NCBI GenBank assembly: GCA_964580495.1
Contig: CAZOKE010000006.1
Location: forward strand, 1-44,798
DNA length: 44,798 nt
DNA from: JAIFWV01 sp964580495
GTDB taxonomy: Bacteria; Patescibacteriota; Doudnabacteria; UBA920; O2-02-FULL-48-8
Direction of reading: 5' to 3'
Below are positions 1 through 8,450 of this stretch, piece by piece (the stretch's first letter is position 1; each line of letters starts with the position of its first letter). The position numbers were made by a program, and so were the translations under genes. The notes under the pieces are model-generated. The model ran no database searches. It saw only the letters and a list, made by a program, of their open reading frames with translations, and was not told where the DNA came from.

Positions 1-46
1 GGGAAACCAGATACTGCTTTCCGCCTGTTTCTATGATTGCCTGCAC
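1..46 (-). CDS. rplU: 50S ribosomal protein L21, N-terminal fragment
   Basis: Reading the minus strand from a GTG at 46-44 gives 15 residues, M-QAIIETGGKQYLVS, which is the conserved opening of ribosomal protein L21. L21 binds 23S rRNA in the large subunit. The rest lies beyond the left edge. The start is supported by an AAGGA Shine-Dalgarno-like site about 10 bases upstream and by the immediate match to the family N terminus. A candidate promoter lies at 130-158, so the mRNA would carry a leader of about 75 bases containing a palindromic repeat. The fragment is short, but the motif is distinctive. Confidence 0.85.
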   Translation of the reverse strand, partial: MQAIIETGGKQYLVS

Positions 47-63
47 TTGACTACTTCCTTTTA

Positions 64-102
64 GAACCCCTCTCTCCTCTCAGGAGAGAGGCAGGGAGAG
101 AG
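64..102. repeat. REP-like palindromic repeat in the rplU leader
   Basis: CTCTCTCCTCTC followed by GAGAGAGGCAGGGAGAGAGG forms a hairpin of the CCTCTCC/GGAGAGG type. Related copies occur at 12187-12240, 22756-22866 and 31677-31714. Repeats of this general look are common in the spacers of many bacteria. This copy would be transcribed as part of the rplU leader. Confidence 0.6.
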
Positions 103-129
103 GTAAATTTAAGTTAAAATTACTTGTAT

Positions 130-158
130 ACTTTAGCAAAAAATTGCGTTTGGGTCAA
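130..158 (-). promoter_or_regulatory. Candidate promoter for rplU
   Basis: On the minus strand TTGACC (158-153) and TAAAGT (135-130) are separated by 17 bases, close to the sigma70 consensus. It points toward rplU and lies between the DUF192 gene end and the palindromic repeat at 64-102. The -10 matches only 4 of 6 positions, so this is a moderate call. Confidence 0.45.
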
Positions 159-164
159 GACCAT

Positions 165-638
165 TTATTGCCCGTTGAGTTTACTCCAAGTAATGGTATC
201 GCCGACTTTGACATCGTGGCGCAGGGCCCAGCCGGCGTTAACCTCCAAAGCCTTATCCGAATCCGTGTTGGGGCTGTAAATATTCAGTTGATTGTCATCT
301 TTGTTCGGTTCGGTCTGGATATTTTCAGTTATGTCTACAACAGTGTTGCCGTTGATCCAAATAATGTCCAGCGGAAAATTCATGCCCTTCATCCAAAATT
401 GGAGGTGCTGCGGCTGCGAAAACAGGAACAGCATCCCCTCGCCGTCAGTAATGTACGGCACGCCACTTAAGCCGTCGGCCCGCTTCTGCGGAGTGTCAGC
501 CAGCTGAATAGCAAACTTGCGGCCGTGGACTTCCAGCACGGCGTCCTGGTGTAAATTCGGTTGGTTGTTACATGCCGTTGCCAAAAAAGTTATCCCGATT
601 AATGCCAAAAAAAACTTCCAAAAAAATTTACTCCGCAT
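165..638 (-). CDS. DUF192 family lipoprotein
   Basis: 157 residues. A basic, hydrophobic N terminus ends in the lipobox L-A-T-A-C with Cys23, so a lipoprotein anchored to the outer face of the membrane is predicted. Residues about 35-150 match DUF192, seen in the pieces G-MLFLF (near 70) and FWMKGMNFPLDIIWI (81-95), which are the family's most conserved part. The biochemical function of DUF192 is not established. It is the last gene of a four-gene minus-strand operon, one base after the TagO-like gene, which suggests a role at the cell envelope, though that link is only contextual. Confidence 0.85.
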   Translation of the reverse strand: MRSKFFWKFFLALIGITFLATACNNQPNLHQDAVLEVHGRKFAIQLADTPQKRADGLSGVPYITDGEGMLFLFSQPQHLQFWMKGMNFPLDIIWINGNTVVDITENIQTEPNKDDNQLNIYSPNTDSDKALEVNAGWALRHDVKVGDTITWSKLNGQ

Positions 639-639
639 A

Positions 640-1707
640 TTATTGTTCGTTTTGTTTATATTTATAAGTAAAGAAAATGGAAATAACTATAACCGCCATG
701 ACCACGGCCAGCATTCCGAGGGCGACGAGCTTGCCCAAAGACTGCAAAAACAGTGCCGTCGCGCCAAAAAAAGCGCTTAAGGCATAGAGGAAAAGCACGG
801 CCTGCGGCTCGGAAAAACCAATATCCAGAAGCCGGAAATGCAAATGCCGGCGGTCGCCCACAAACGGCGACTGGTGATTGAACAGCCGCTGCAAGATCAC
901 CCACAAAGCGTCGAGAAGCGGGATGCCCATAACCAGCAATGCCGTGGCGATTTTTCCGCCGGAAACTATGGCCAAAACTGCCAGCATAAAACCGGCAAAA
1001 GTGCTGCCGCCTTCTCCAAGAAAAATTTTCGCCGGATAAAAATTCAAAATCAGAAAACCAAGCAAACTGCCGGCTAGGATTATGCAAAGCAAAGCCGTCT
1101 GCGGCTGCAGCACCTGCGGCGTCAGTGATAAGAAAAATAAAACCAACGCGCCAATGGCGCTGATGCCGGTGACCAAGCCATCCATGCCATCCAAAAGTTT
1201 GGTGGTGTAAGTCATGCCCAGGGCCCATAGGAAAACAATTACCGATGAAACCAATGGCAGGCCGAACAAAGTCAGCGAATCAAGAGGAATGACTCCGCCC
1301 GTGAAAGGATTATGGATGCTGACCGCGCGAATGCCGGAAAAAACTATGGTCAAGCTGGCCAGCACGGGAAAAATTATGGAATATGCCGGCGGCAAACGAT
1401 AACGATCATCCAGGTAGCCGCCAATCATAAGGATCGCGCCCCCGGCCCAAATGCCCAGCAGCACTCGAAACGGGATGTTGCCGTTGAGGAGGTATCCCCC
1501 GAAAATTCCTACTGCCAGCGTTACCAGAAAGAAGCTTGCAAAGACCGCAATTCCGCCCAATGCCGGAGTCGGCGCTTTGTGGTAACGGCGCTGCTCATCC
1601 GGATAATCGATAATCCTCCGGCGCACCGCGATCCGGGACACCAAAAAGGTTCCTATGAAGGAAATTATGAACGACAGACACATTGCTACAAAGTAAATAT
1701 TTCTCAT
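640..1707 (-). CDS. Undecaprenyl-phosphate GlcNAc-1-phosphate transferase-like (TagO/WecA/MraY family)
   Basis: 355 residues with about ten membrane segments, the size and topology of the polyprenyl-phosphate sugar-1-phosphate transferases (GT4 family). These enzymes move a sugar-1-phosphate from a UDP-sugar to undecaprenyl phosphate and so start synthesis of a wall or surface polysaccharide. Catalytic-type Asp residues are visible as DD at 100-101 (in GGYLDD), DGMDG at 173-177 and AKIFLGEGGS further on. The C-terminal GDRRHLHFRL is typical of WecA/TagO rather than MraY. It lies 2 bases after the GT2 gene in an envelope glycan operon. Substrate choice cannot be read from sequence alone. Confidence 0.88.
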   Translation of the reverse strand: MRNIYFVAMCLSFIISFIGTFLVSRIAVRRRIIDYPDEQRRYHKAPTPALGGIAVFASFFLVTLAVGIFGGYLLNGNIPFRVLLGIWAGGAILMIGGYLDDRYRLPPAYSIIFPVLASLTIVFSGIRAVSIHNPFTGGVIPLDSLTLFGLPLVSSVIVFLWALGMTYTTKLLDGMDGLVTGISAIGALVLFFLSLTPQVLQPQTALLCIILAGSLLGFLILNFYPAKIFLGEGGSTFAGFMLAVLAIVSGGKIATALLVMGIPLLDALWVILQRLFNHQSPFVGDRRHLHFRLLDIGFSEPQAVLFLYALSAFFGATALFLQSLGKLVALGMLAVVMAVIVISIFFTYKYKQNEQ

Positions 1708-1709
1708 AT

Positions 1710-3377
1710 CTAAATTATACCTTTTTTATATTCCAGCTCGGAATCAGGGCTGGCATTAACCTGGTTTTTGCGGATTTTGGGAGTGACCCAAAATTCCATG
1801 TATCTGCCAAACATCAGCCTGGTTTGAGCGTCTATGGCGGGCAGGGAACCGAAAACCGAGGACACGATCGGTGAAAATACCCATTGGATAAGCATCGACA
1901 CTGTCTTCCAGCGCGGGTAACCCTTGGGCCTCGGCGGCAGCATTACCATATTAATATACATGGAGAAAATCAGGAAAAAAGTGGCAATGCTCATAATGGT
2001 CCTTGTCAGCACGGGCAGATTTACCGCCACAACAGTCGTTCCAAATCTCGTCCCGCCGAAAAACAAAGGCAGCCAGCCAAGGATGGCAATCATAATCGAT
2101 GCCGTGGCCCAGAAATAGTGGCCTTCGATCAAACGCTCGCTCCAAAGCAATCTTTTCCAAAGTGGAATTTTTTTATTGCGGATAACCACCGGAACATCCA
2201 TGGCAATCTCCGTAACCCCCCAGGCCCAGCGCCGCTTCTGTTTGTATTGCGCAATCAAAGTCCCGAAGTAGCTCTCGCCTAAAACCGCGTCCATGGATAC
2301 GGTAGTGAATAGCGGATGGGTTCGATAATCTCCATTGAAATGTATGAAGCACTGCCAAAATATATGGGAATCTTCCGGAATAATATCGGTCCGCCAAAAA
2401 CCGACATCTATCAGTGTTTTAAAGCTCATGGAGTGAGATGAAAAAGTGATAAGCCGATCCGGCCTGGAAGCTTCCACCAGCTGCCAAAAAGAAGACGACG
2501 TGGCAATGACGCGGGCAATGGCTGGAGTATCCCAAATGTTATTGTGAAAAACCGGCATCGGCTGGTAGCTGGCCTGGAACGGCTTGTCCAGCGTCAAAAA
2601 ATCAAAGGTCAGATGGGCAAAATAATTTTTGGACACCGAGGTGTCGGAATCGAATGCGGAAACCAATACGTCCTCGGGCTTGATGTTTCGCCGTTGTAAA
2701 TATTTCCATGCTTCTTTGGCAGCATAAGTGATGTTTGAACCCTTGCCTTTGACCTCGCCCACAATTCCATCCGGATGCGCGACAATGCTGATGTGGGCAA
2801 ACCTGCCGCTAAATTTTTCCGCCAGAGCTTTCGCGGTATTCATGGATTCTTCACCGGCCCGCTCTTCTACGGCCAAAAACAATATCAGTTTTTCGCTGGG
2901 ATAGTCGGCATTGCTATAGGAAGCTAAAGCCGGCTCCAAGACCTCGAAAGTTTCCTTATACATCGGGATAATGATGAGATGATGGATGCGCTGCCAATCC
3001 AAACTCCTTCCGTCAGAGATTTTTTCTATTTTTTCGGCATAATTCAAATACAAGTTCCGCAAAGCCGAATTTTTTTCTAATTTTGCATGATCTTTCAGAG
3101 TCGCCACAAAATCCGGGCTCAATTGGCGACACCACGTAAGCCAATCAATCTTGTTGTGAGTCCGCAGTTCCCTGTAAGAATGGACCAGGTGGATGGCGAC
3201 ATTCCCGCCTTTCAAAAACCAATACAAATCAAAAGCTATGATGTACGCTGAAATCCAAACCGGATGGAAATACGACAGAATTGGCGCGCCTAAAAGCGTG
3301 ATCCAAGTCAGAGCACCGGGCAGAATTTCATAAAACCTGATTTCGGCACTACGCTTTGTCATGGCTTTATCCGGCAT
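1710..3377 (-). CDS. Membrane glycosyltransferase family 2
   Basis: 555 residues. Two N-terminal membrane segments (about 20-55) precede a GT-A glycosyltransferase domain. The nucleotide-sugar site starts at IIIPMYKE (135-142), the metal-binding DSD is at 243-245, ED at 335-336 is the likely catalytic acid, and QYKQKRRWAWG (377-387) corresponds to the QxxRW motif of processive GT2 enzymes. Several C-terminal membrane segments follow. This layout resembles cellulose- or hyaluronan-synthase-like polymerising or flipping enzymes. It overlaps the upstream small membrane gene by 11 bases and is followed by the TagO-like gene, so it probably helps build the same surface polysaccharide. The polymer is unknown. 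Confidence 0.85.
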   Translation of the reverse strand: MPDKAMTKRSAEIRFYEILPGALTWITLLGAPILSYFHPVWISAYIIAFDLYWFLKGGNVAIHLVHSYRELRTHNKIDWLTWCRQLSPDFVATLKDHAKLEKNSALRNLYLNYAEKIEKISDGRSLDWQRIHHLIIIPMYKETFEVLEPALASYSNADYPSEKLILFLAVEERAGEESMNTAKALAEKFSGRFAHISIVAHPDGIVGEVKGKGSNITYAAKEAWKYLQRRNIKPEDVLVSAFDSDTSVSKNYFAHLTFDFLTLDKPFQASYQPMPVFHNNIWDTPAIARVIATSSSFWQLVEASRPDRLITFSSHSMSFKTLIDVGFWRTDIIPEDSHIFWQCFIHFNGDYRTHPLFTTVSMDAVLGESYFGTLIAQYKQKRRWAWGVTEIAMDVPVVIRNKKIPLWKRLLWSERLIEGHYFWATASIMIAILGWLPLFFGGTRFGTTVVAVNLPVLTRTIMSIATFFLIFSMYINMVMLPPRPKGYPRWKTVSMLIQWVFSPIVSSVFGSLPAIDAQTRLMFGRYMEFWVTPKIRKNQVNASPDSELEYKKGII

Positions 3378-3747
3378 TGGCGCGAATGATAATCAGCGAG
3401 GAAACAAAAAATACAACCTGCACCGCTATCGAAGAAAAATTCAGGAAATAGCTGGCAAGTTTTTCTTTCTTGGAAAGATACATGGCAAAAGAAAAATTCA
3501 AAATAAAAAGGATTAAAGCCGTGGCCGGGATAATGTAAATATAACGCGACCGCTCAACAAAATCTGTACCGTATACGACATTGTAGTGCAAAACCAAACT
3601 GATATCTTTTAAACCGATCTTGAAGTAAACAGTGGCCCAATGTATAATGTTTATAAGCAAAGAAAGCCCTAAACTGATCAAGTTATTGGGCTCCAATAAA
3701 AAGCTCTTTTTTGATACGGAAACTTCGTTAAGTTTGGCTGTAAACAT
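3367..3747 (-). CDS. Small membrane protein, first gene of the envelope operon
   Basis: 126 residues from the ATG at 3747, with three predicted membrane segments and no family I recognise. A longer frame opens at 3774, but the TATAAT at 3760-3755 lies inside that extension. Transcription from it would begin at about 3748, exactly at the inner ATG, so a leaderless start at 3747 is more likely. It overlaps the GT2 gene by 11 bases, implying coupled translation. A role as accessory subunit of the neighbouring glycosyltransferase is a guess from position. Confidence 0.6.
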   Translation of the reverse strand: MFTAKLNEVSVSKKSFLLEPNNLISLGLSLLINIIHWATVYFKIGLKDISLVLHYNVVYGTDFVERSRYIYIIPATALILFILNFSFAMYLSKKEKLASYFLNFSSIAVQVVFFVSSLIIIRANAG

Positions 3748-3762
3748 TGCATAGATTATACC
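3734..3762. promoter_or_regulatory. Divergent promoters with overlapping -10 boxes
   Basis: Minus strand: TATAAT at 3760-3755, seven bases before the ATG at 3747, giving a leaderless mRNA; its -35 is weak (TGGATT). Plus strand: TTGGCT 3734-3739, 17 bases, TATACC 3757-3762, giving a leader of roughly 35 bases for the gene at 3805. The two -10 boxes share bases, so the two directions probably compete. The minus promoter is the better supported one. Confidence 0.5.
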
Positions 3763-3804
3763 AATTTCCCGCAAAAAAATCCACTTTCATTCTCGAAACA
3801 AATA

Positions 3805-5385
3805 ATGCTAAAATTTATAAAATCAAATTGGGTGCTCATCTTAATCCTGCTTACGGCGATTTTTTTTCGCTTCTACATGATCAAGAGTTTTCCCAACGGG
3901 CTTTTTCCCGACGAAGCGGCCAACGGTTTGGATATTAACTCAATTTTCCAAGGGCACCTCCAGCCATTTTATGAACGCGGGAATGGCCGGGAGGCGCTGT
4001 TTTTCTATATGCTTGCCGCCTCTGTGGCAATTTTTGGCCGTGGTCCCTGGCAGCACCACATAGTAACCGGTATTGTCGGAGTTGCGGAAATTCTTGTCAC
4101 TTATTTGCTGGTAAAACGCTTGTTCGGAAAGCGCACGGCTTTGTTGGCGAGCTTTTTTATGTCCGTCTCAAGCTATGCCGTGGCTCTAAACCGCAACGCA
4201 TTTCGCGCCAACCTCATTCCTCTGTTTACCACTTTAACTTTTTTGTTTATCGTTAAATTTTTCCAGACCCCGCCCGAACAAAAGCGCTCCCGAATGTGGT
4301 CAGCGGCCTGGGCCGGCATCAGCTTCGGCCTGGGTTTTTACACTTATATCTCTTACCGAATGATGCCGTTTATTCTTTTTGCGCTTTTGGTCGTGTTATT
4401 GTTTGCGGTGCGAGATCGGATCCGGGAAGTCATCAAAACTTACTGGTCCGGCATCGAAGCGTTCATCATCGGCTTCCTTATTTCTTTTTCCTGGCTGGGA
4501 TCGTATTTCATCGCCCACCCCAAAACATTTGTCGGCCGCGCAGGCGAAGTCTCAATTTTCAACAAAGAATTAAATGGCGGCAATGTAATCGGGACGTTCA
4601 TAACAGTGGTGAAGAAAACCTTAATGAGTTTCTTTACGAATGGCGATATGAACTGGCGGCAAAACGTGGCCGGGTTCCCTTTTCTCTCTCCGATCATAAG
4701 CCCGTTCTTTGCAGTCAGCATTATTATTTTTACGCTCGTTATCCTCAAATTTTTCTATGATGCCTACAAAAAACGGATTAACGTGCAGACTGTTTATCTT
4801 TCCGGATTGGCAACATGGTTTTGGTTTATGATTGTGCCCGAAATTACCACAGCCGAAGGCATCCCCCACGGCTTGAGGATCATTGGCGTGATCCCGCCGA
4901 TATTCATTGCCTCCGCTTGGGGAGTCAACAAATTTTGGGAATGGTACATCAAATATTTAGTCAACAAACCTGGCCGAATTGCTTTTGCCGCGGTTTTCCT
5001 GGGCGCTTTGGGATTCTACGGCTACTTTGCCGTTTTCCAAGTTTCTGCCAAGTCGCCGGAAGCTTATTATGCTTTCCGCTCCGACTTAACCGACGTTTCC
5101 GATTATCTAAAAGCCCGGAACGACAAAAACCATACTTATCTGGTTCTCGACGCTTTTTCTGTCCAAACTACCGACTACCTCACATCAGGATACGGTATAC
5201 CATACATTGAACTGGATCCGGCCAATTCCTGGAAGCAAAGCATGGAGCCAGGAGACCAAATGATATTTACCCAAAGCACGTTGTACGATGCCATCACCTA
5301 CAAAAGGCACCACCCCGAAGCCAAATTGGTCAGGCAAGGCAAAAACCAATTTGGACAAGTAATTATGGAAGTTTACGAGGAATAG
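3805..5385 (+). CDS. Membrane glycosyltransferase, GT39/PMT superfamily (first of pair)
   Basis: 526 residues with about 11-12 membrane segments. After the first segment comes FPNGLFPDEAANGLD (about 30-44); the DE pair is the catalytic acid motif of the GT-C/GT39 (protein mannosyltransferase and ArnT-like) enzymes, which use polyprenyl-phosphate sugars on the outer face of the membrane. A soluble C-terminal part (about 425-526) follows the membrane region. The next gene is a paralogue starting 3 bases after the stop, so the two are co-transcribed. Likely role is glycosylation of lipids or proteins at the cell surface, using carriers made by the divergent operon. Confidence 0.82.
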   Translation: MLKFIKSNWVLILILLTAIFFRFYMIKSFPNGLFPDEAANGLDINSIFQGHLQPFYERGNGREALFFYMLAASVAIFGRGPWQHHIVTGIVGVAEILVTYLLVKRLFGKRTALLASFFMSVSSYAVALNRNAFRANLIPLFTTLTFLFIVKFFQTPPEQKRSRMWSAAWAGISFGLGFYTYISYRMMPFILFALLVVLLFAVRDRIREVIKTYWSGIEAFIIGFLISFSWLGSYFIAHPKTFVGRAGEVSIFNKELNGGNVIGTFITVVKKTLMSFFTNGDMNWRQNVAGFPFLSPIISPFFAVSIIIFTLVILKFFYDAYKKRINVQTVYLSGLATWFWFMIVPEITTAEGIPHGLRIIGVIPPIFIASAWGVNKFWEWYIKYLVNKPGRIAFAAVFLGALGFYGYFAVFQVSAKSPEAYYAFRSDLTDVSDYLKARNDKNHTYLVLDAFSVQTTDYLTSGYGIPYIELDPANSWKQSMEPGDQMIFTQSTLYDAITYKRHHPEAKLVRQGKNQFGQVIMEVYEE

Positions 5386-5388
5386 TTT

Positions 5389-6927
5389 ATGGCAAAAAAA
5401 ATCACCAAAAAAAACCCATCGCAGCTTTGGCTGATTGCCATCGGCGCTGTCGGCTTGTTTTTCCGAATTTACAACAACACCACGGTCGCGCTCTGGCACG
5501 ATGAAGCTTTTTCGGCATTGCTGGTCCGAGATTATTCCTGGGGCGAGATGATGCGCCGCATCGGCCTGGATGTGCATCCGCCGCTATATTATTGGATTTT
5601 GCGCCTGTGGACTTATGTATTTGGCACGGGATTAACTTCCCTGCGCGGCATGTCCATACTTTTTGGAACCCTGACAATTTTTGCCGGGTACTTATTCGTG
5701 AAAAAAGCTTTCAAAAACGAAAAACTTGCATTGCTCTCGGCATTTTTCATCGCTATAAATCCATTCCAGGCCCAATATTCTCTGGAAGCCCGCATGTATA
5801 CTCTGGGAACATTTTTAATTTTGATTTCCAGCTACTATTTGTTGAAAGCTTTGGAGTCACAGAAATTCCGCGATTGGACGATTTACGGGATTTTGGTTGC
5901 TGCTTGTTTTTACACCCATTATTACCTGATCTTTTCCTGCGCCGCTCAAGGCCTCTATGTTATCTACTGGCTGATTCGAAACAAAAAGTATTCATTCAAG
6001 CTTTCGGATTCGCAGGCATTGCGCGGTGCTTGGGCTTATCTTTTGACGTTAATTTTATTTATCCCTTGGCTTGGGACATTTCTGGTTCAAAGAGCGCGGG
6101 TAGATAAACAATACTGGATTCCAGCGATGGACCGCTGGTCCATTCCCTCCACGATTTGGAAAATGATTTTCGGAGGGCAAGGCATCGACCATTATGTCCT
6201 GATGGCGGCAACTTTAGTCACAGTCGTCCTGCTTTATGTTTTCATCCGGCGGATCAAGGTCCAAGAAAAATGGCTGGTCTTGTTAAGCTTGGTTGTCCCT
6301 TTTTTGGCGTCAATTTTGCTGTCAATCCAAACCGCAATCTACTTGGACCGATATTTTGTTTTTGCATCCCTATTTTTTACAATTTTGCTGGTTATGGTTC
6401 TTAACGAAATTCCGAACCGATCATTGCGCAGCATTATGATCTGGATGTTTGTGATTGCCATAGTTTTCGCGTTTTTCAAAAACTGGAAGGATATGGACGT
6501 AAAAAACCTCTTTTTGAACCGTTCCGAAAACCGCAAACCCGGCATGGCCGCCCTGTCCAAAATCGTAAATGAGCGAGCACTGCCTTCGGATCACATCTAT
6601 GTCGGGTCCAGCTTCATTTATTTCACGTTCCGATACTACAATCAAACCGGCATCCATCCCCAGCTTATCTCATCGGGCGCTCTGGATACGATTCCGCACT
6701 TCTCTGGCACGGCTTTGCTGTCACCCAATGATTTGGTTTTGACAGACACCATATTCAATCATCCAAAGCTAAAGAAAAACGACAATGTCTGGCTGCTCTG
6801 GACAACAGGATTCGGCGGGTCCAAACCAAATGTTCCCGGCAACTGGGCTTCGATTGCGGAATTTTCTTACGCCGACACTCCGGGATTCAAAGGCGACATC
6901 TACGCCACCGAGTACCACGTCAAATAA
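5389..6927 (+). CDS. Membrane glycosyltransferase, GT39/PMT superfamily (second of pair)
   Basis: 512 residues, again a GT-C fold membrane enzyme. ALWHDEAFSALLVRDYSWG in the first loop carries the catalytic DE, and DVHPPLYYWIL is the second conserved block of the ArnT/PMT superfamily. LEARMYTLGTFLI further on is also a family hallmark. It follows the first GT39 gene by 3 bases and ends at an intrinsic terminator (6931-6963). Enzymes of this group transfer a sugar from a polyprenyl phosphate to a lipid or protein acceptor; the acceptor here is unknown. Confidence 0.85.
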   Translation: MAKKITKKNPSQLWLIAIGAVGLFFRIYNNTTVALWHDEAFSALLVRDYSWGEMMRRIGLDVHPPLYYWILRLWTYVFGTGLTSLRGMSILFGTLTIFAGYLFVKKAFKNEKLALLSAFFIAINPFQAQYSLEARMYTLGTFLILISSYYLLKALESQKFRDWTIYGILVAACFYTHYYLIFSCAAQGLYVIYWLIRNKKYSFKLSDSQALRGAWAYLLTLILFIPWLGTFLVQRARVDKQYWIPAMDRWSIPSTIWKMIFGGQGIDHYVLMAATLVTVVLLYVFIRRIKVQEKWLVLLSLVVPFLASILLSIQTAIYLDRYFVFASLFFTILLVMVLNEIPNRSLRSIMIWMFVIAIVFAFFKNWKDMDVKNLFLNRSENRKPGMAALSKIVNERALPSDHIYVGSSFIYFTFRYYNQTGIHPQLISSGALDTIPHFSGTALLSPNDLVLTDTIFNHPKLKKNDNVWLLWTTGFGGSKPNVPGNWASIAEFSYADTPGFKGDIYATEYHVK

Positions 6928-6930
6928 TAC

Positions 6931-6963
6931 AAACAAGCTTCAAATTGCGAGGCTTGTTTTTTT
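6931..6963 (+). terminator. Terminator of the GT39 operon, overlapping the next promoter
   Basis: AAACAAGC (6931-6938) pairs with GCTTGTTT (6952-6959) and runs into seven T residues. The second arm also holds TTGTTT, the -35 box used by the promoter of the gene at 7011. Terminator and promoter therefore share bases. Confidence 0.75.
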
Positions 6964-6982
6964 GTGCGAAAAATGTTAGGAT
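6954..6982 (+). promoter_or_regulatory. Promoter of the TPR-like cassette gene
   Basis: TTGTTT (6954-6959), 17 bases, TAGGAT (6977-6982). Transcription would start near 6989 and reach the SD site AAGGAGG within about ten bases. The spacing matches the other small-gene promoters in this window. Confidence 0.55.
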
Positions 6983-7010
6983 GTCCTATCCCCCAAGGAG
7001 GGACAAAATA

Positions 7011-7733
7011 ATGGCGATCGACTACGAAAGGTCTTTGGAGTTGGGGCGGGTAGACCGGGAAGAAAAGCGGTTTGAGGCCGCCTCGCTGAAATTCGCTCTG
7101 ATCTGCAACAACGCGCCGCTCGAAGGAAAATGGGACATGGTTGTGCGCGCGCTGATGGAGCAGTTTATCATTTTCCAGCGCCGCTTCGATGAAACGTCCG
7201 AAAAAGGCTGGTTGGTGTTCATGTACGCCTACGCCAACATGATCATCAACTTTACCGAGAGATTTAAGCTTAGTTCCGGTTTTGGAGCTATCGGATATCT
7301 CCGCTTGGGAGACGCTTATCTCCGCGATAAAGATTACGAATCAGCGCTGGAAGTGTACCGCAAAGCTTACAGTTTGCTGCCCCAGCACCGAGACGCCCAG
7401 CATGTCGAGTTCCTCAAACAGCAGCTGCTCGCAGAAGCCATGACCGGACATTACGAATCCCGCCGGGAATTTGCGACTTTGCTGAATCTTCTGGCGGAGC
7501 AATCCGAATACGCCGACGGAGTGCCGCTTACAGACTGGCATCGTTTGATCATCAGGTCCGGCGTGTACATCAATGCCGCTCGGGCATTTGCCGCTTCCGG
7601 AGACTTGGTGCAAGCAGAAGAATTCTTCCGGCTTGCACAGGATGACTCGGTGGCTTTAGCCAAGCTGCATGGCAAGCCCTTGCGGCTTGACGAAGTTCAG
7701 CGGCTCGAGAGCGAACTGTTCAAATCTGCTTAG
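7011..7733 (+). CDS. TPR-like helical repeat protein (cassette gene)
   Basis: 240 residues from the ATG at 7011, preceded by AAGGAGG; an upstream in-frame ATG at 6945 lies before the promoter's start site and is rejected. The protein is all-helical and soluble. YLRLGDAYLRDKDYESALE (about 100-120) and NAARAFAASGDLVQAEEFF (about 195-215) fit tetratricopeptide-type helix pairs, which usually mediate protein contacts. No catalytic motif is seen. Codons are richer in CGC, GCG and CTG than in neighbouring housekeeping genes. It has its own promoter and terminator and faces the Gam cassette. The partner is unknown. Confidence 0.8.
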   Translation: MAIDYERSLELGRVDREEKRFEAASLKFALICNNAPLEGKWDMVVRALMEQFIIFQRRFDETSEKGWLVFMYAYANMIINFTERFKLSSGFGAIGYLRLGDAYLRDKDYESALEVYRKAYSLLPQHRDAQHVEFLKQQLLAEAMTGHYESRREFATLLNLLAEQSEYADGVPLTDWHRLIIRSGVYINAARAFAASGDLVQAEEFFRLAQDDSVALAKLHGKPLRLDEVQRLESELFKSA

Positions 7734-7746
7734 ACAATTTCGATTT

Positions 7747-7783
7747 CAGCACTGCTTGAAAAAAGCTGTGCTGTTTTTATTTT
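7747..7783 (+). terminator. Terminator of the TPR-like gene
   Basis: CAGCAC (7747-7752) pairs with GTGCTG (7768-7773), with a further GC/GC pair inside the loop, followed by TTTTTATTTT. It sits 14 bases after the stop codon. Confidence 0.75.
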
Positions 7784-7804
7784 CCTATTCCAAATAGAAC
7801 AAAT

Positions 7805-7848
7805 TTAAAAATAAAAAACCTTGATCCCAAACCAAATAGGATCAAGGT
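7805..7848 (-). terminator. Terminator of the Gam-like gene
   Basis: On the minus strand ACCTTGATCC (7848-7839) pairs perfectly with GGATCAAGGT (7827-7818) and is followed by a T-rich run. The 10-pair stem is among the strongest in the window. Confidence 0.8.
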
Positions 7849-7856
7849 CACACAAA

Positions 7857-8420
7857 TTATTCTTCGAGTTGTTCTTTTCCGATTCGGACCGGATCTTCGC
7901 CGCAAATTGTGACCGGCAAGGTACCCGTCGGATACACCACAAACCGTTCACGCTGACCAACCGGAATCCGCGCGCCTTTGAGCTCGCCGTTTTCCACCGC
8001 AGCTACAGTTTCACTTCGTTTGACTTCGTAACGAAGCAAGTTGAACTTCCCCAGCCGAAGCAGCTCATTCACTACAGGCAACTCGTCCTTCTTGCTGCAG
8101 AGGATCCCTTTTCTGTTAAGAGCCCATTTGAAATCCCCTGCAGGAGTTTTTACCAGCTTAGTTCTGTCGCGGGTCAAATCGAAGCGGTAGCGTTCCGCAA
8201 ATTGATGGAATTTACGGACAAGCTTGCTGATCAGGGGCTTGGCTTGCTCCCGTTTGGCTTTCAAATATTCCAAGCGCTTTTCCAACTCTTCTATCTCGCG
8301 GTCAATCGGCGCTACTTTTTTTTCGTATCGCGCAACTGCTTTCCCAATCGTGGCAATATAACGGACTGCAACCGACAACGGTGTATCTGCGACTTTCGTA
8401 GGCATTGATCGGATCGACAC
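7857..8420 (-). CDS. gam: Phage Mu Gam-like DNA-end-binding protein (host-nuclease inhibitor family)
   Basis: 187 residues from the GTG at 8420, five bases after GGAGG; the longer ATG start at 8432 would bury that SD site inside the gene. A long N-terminal helix (about 15-75, rich in E, K and R) is followed by KTPAGDFKWAL (about 107-117), a helix with VVNELLRLGKFNLLRY (about 130-145) and a final strand RFVVYP. This order matches Mu Gam from my memory of it: paired helix, TGDVSWRV-type strand, VMETLERLG-type helix, C-terminal strand. Mu Gam (174 residues) is a bacterial Ku relative that binds double-stranded DNA ends and blocks exonucleases such as RecBCD. No phage genes adjoin it. It stands alone with its own promoter and terminator. 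Confidence 0.82.
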   Translation of the reverse strand: MSIRSMPTKVADTPLSVAVRYIATIGKAVARYEKKVAPIDREIEELEKRLEYLKAKREQAKPLISKLVRKFHQFAERYRFDLTRDRTKLVKTPAGDFKWALNRKGILCSKKDELPVVNELLRLGKFNLLRYEVKRSETVAAVENGELKGARIPVGQRERFVVYPTGTLPVTICGEDPVRIGKEQLEE

Positions 8421-8450
8421 AATTTCCTCCATTTTTGTTGTCTGGAATTC

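Noticed and set aside
3748..3774. Nine-codon extension of the small membrane gene
   Set aside because: The extension contains the TATAAT that probably starts transcription at the inner ATG.
7857..8420. Gam as a marker of a prophage
   Set aside because: No integrase, transposase, portal, capsid or tail gene is present on either side.
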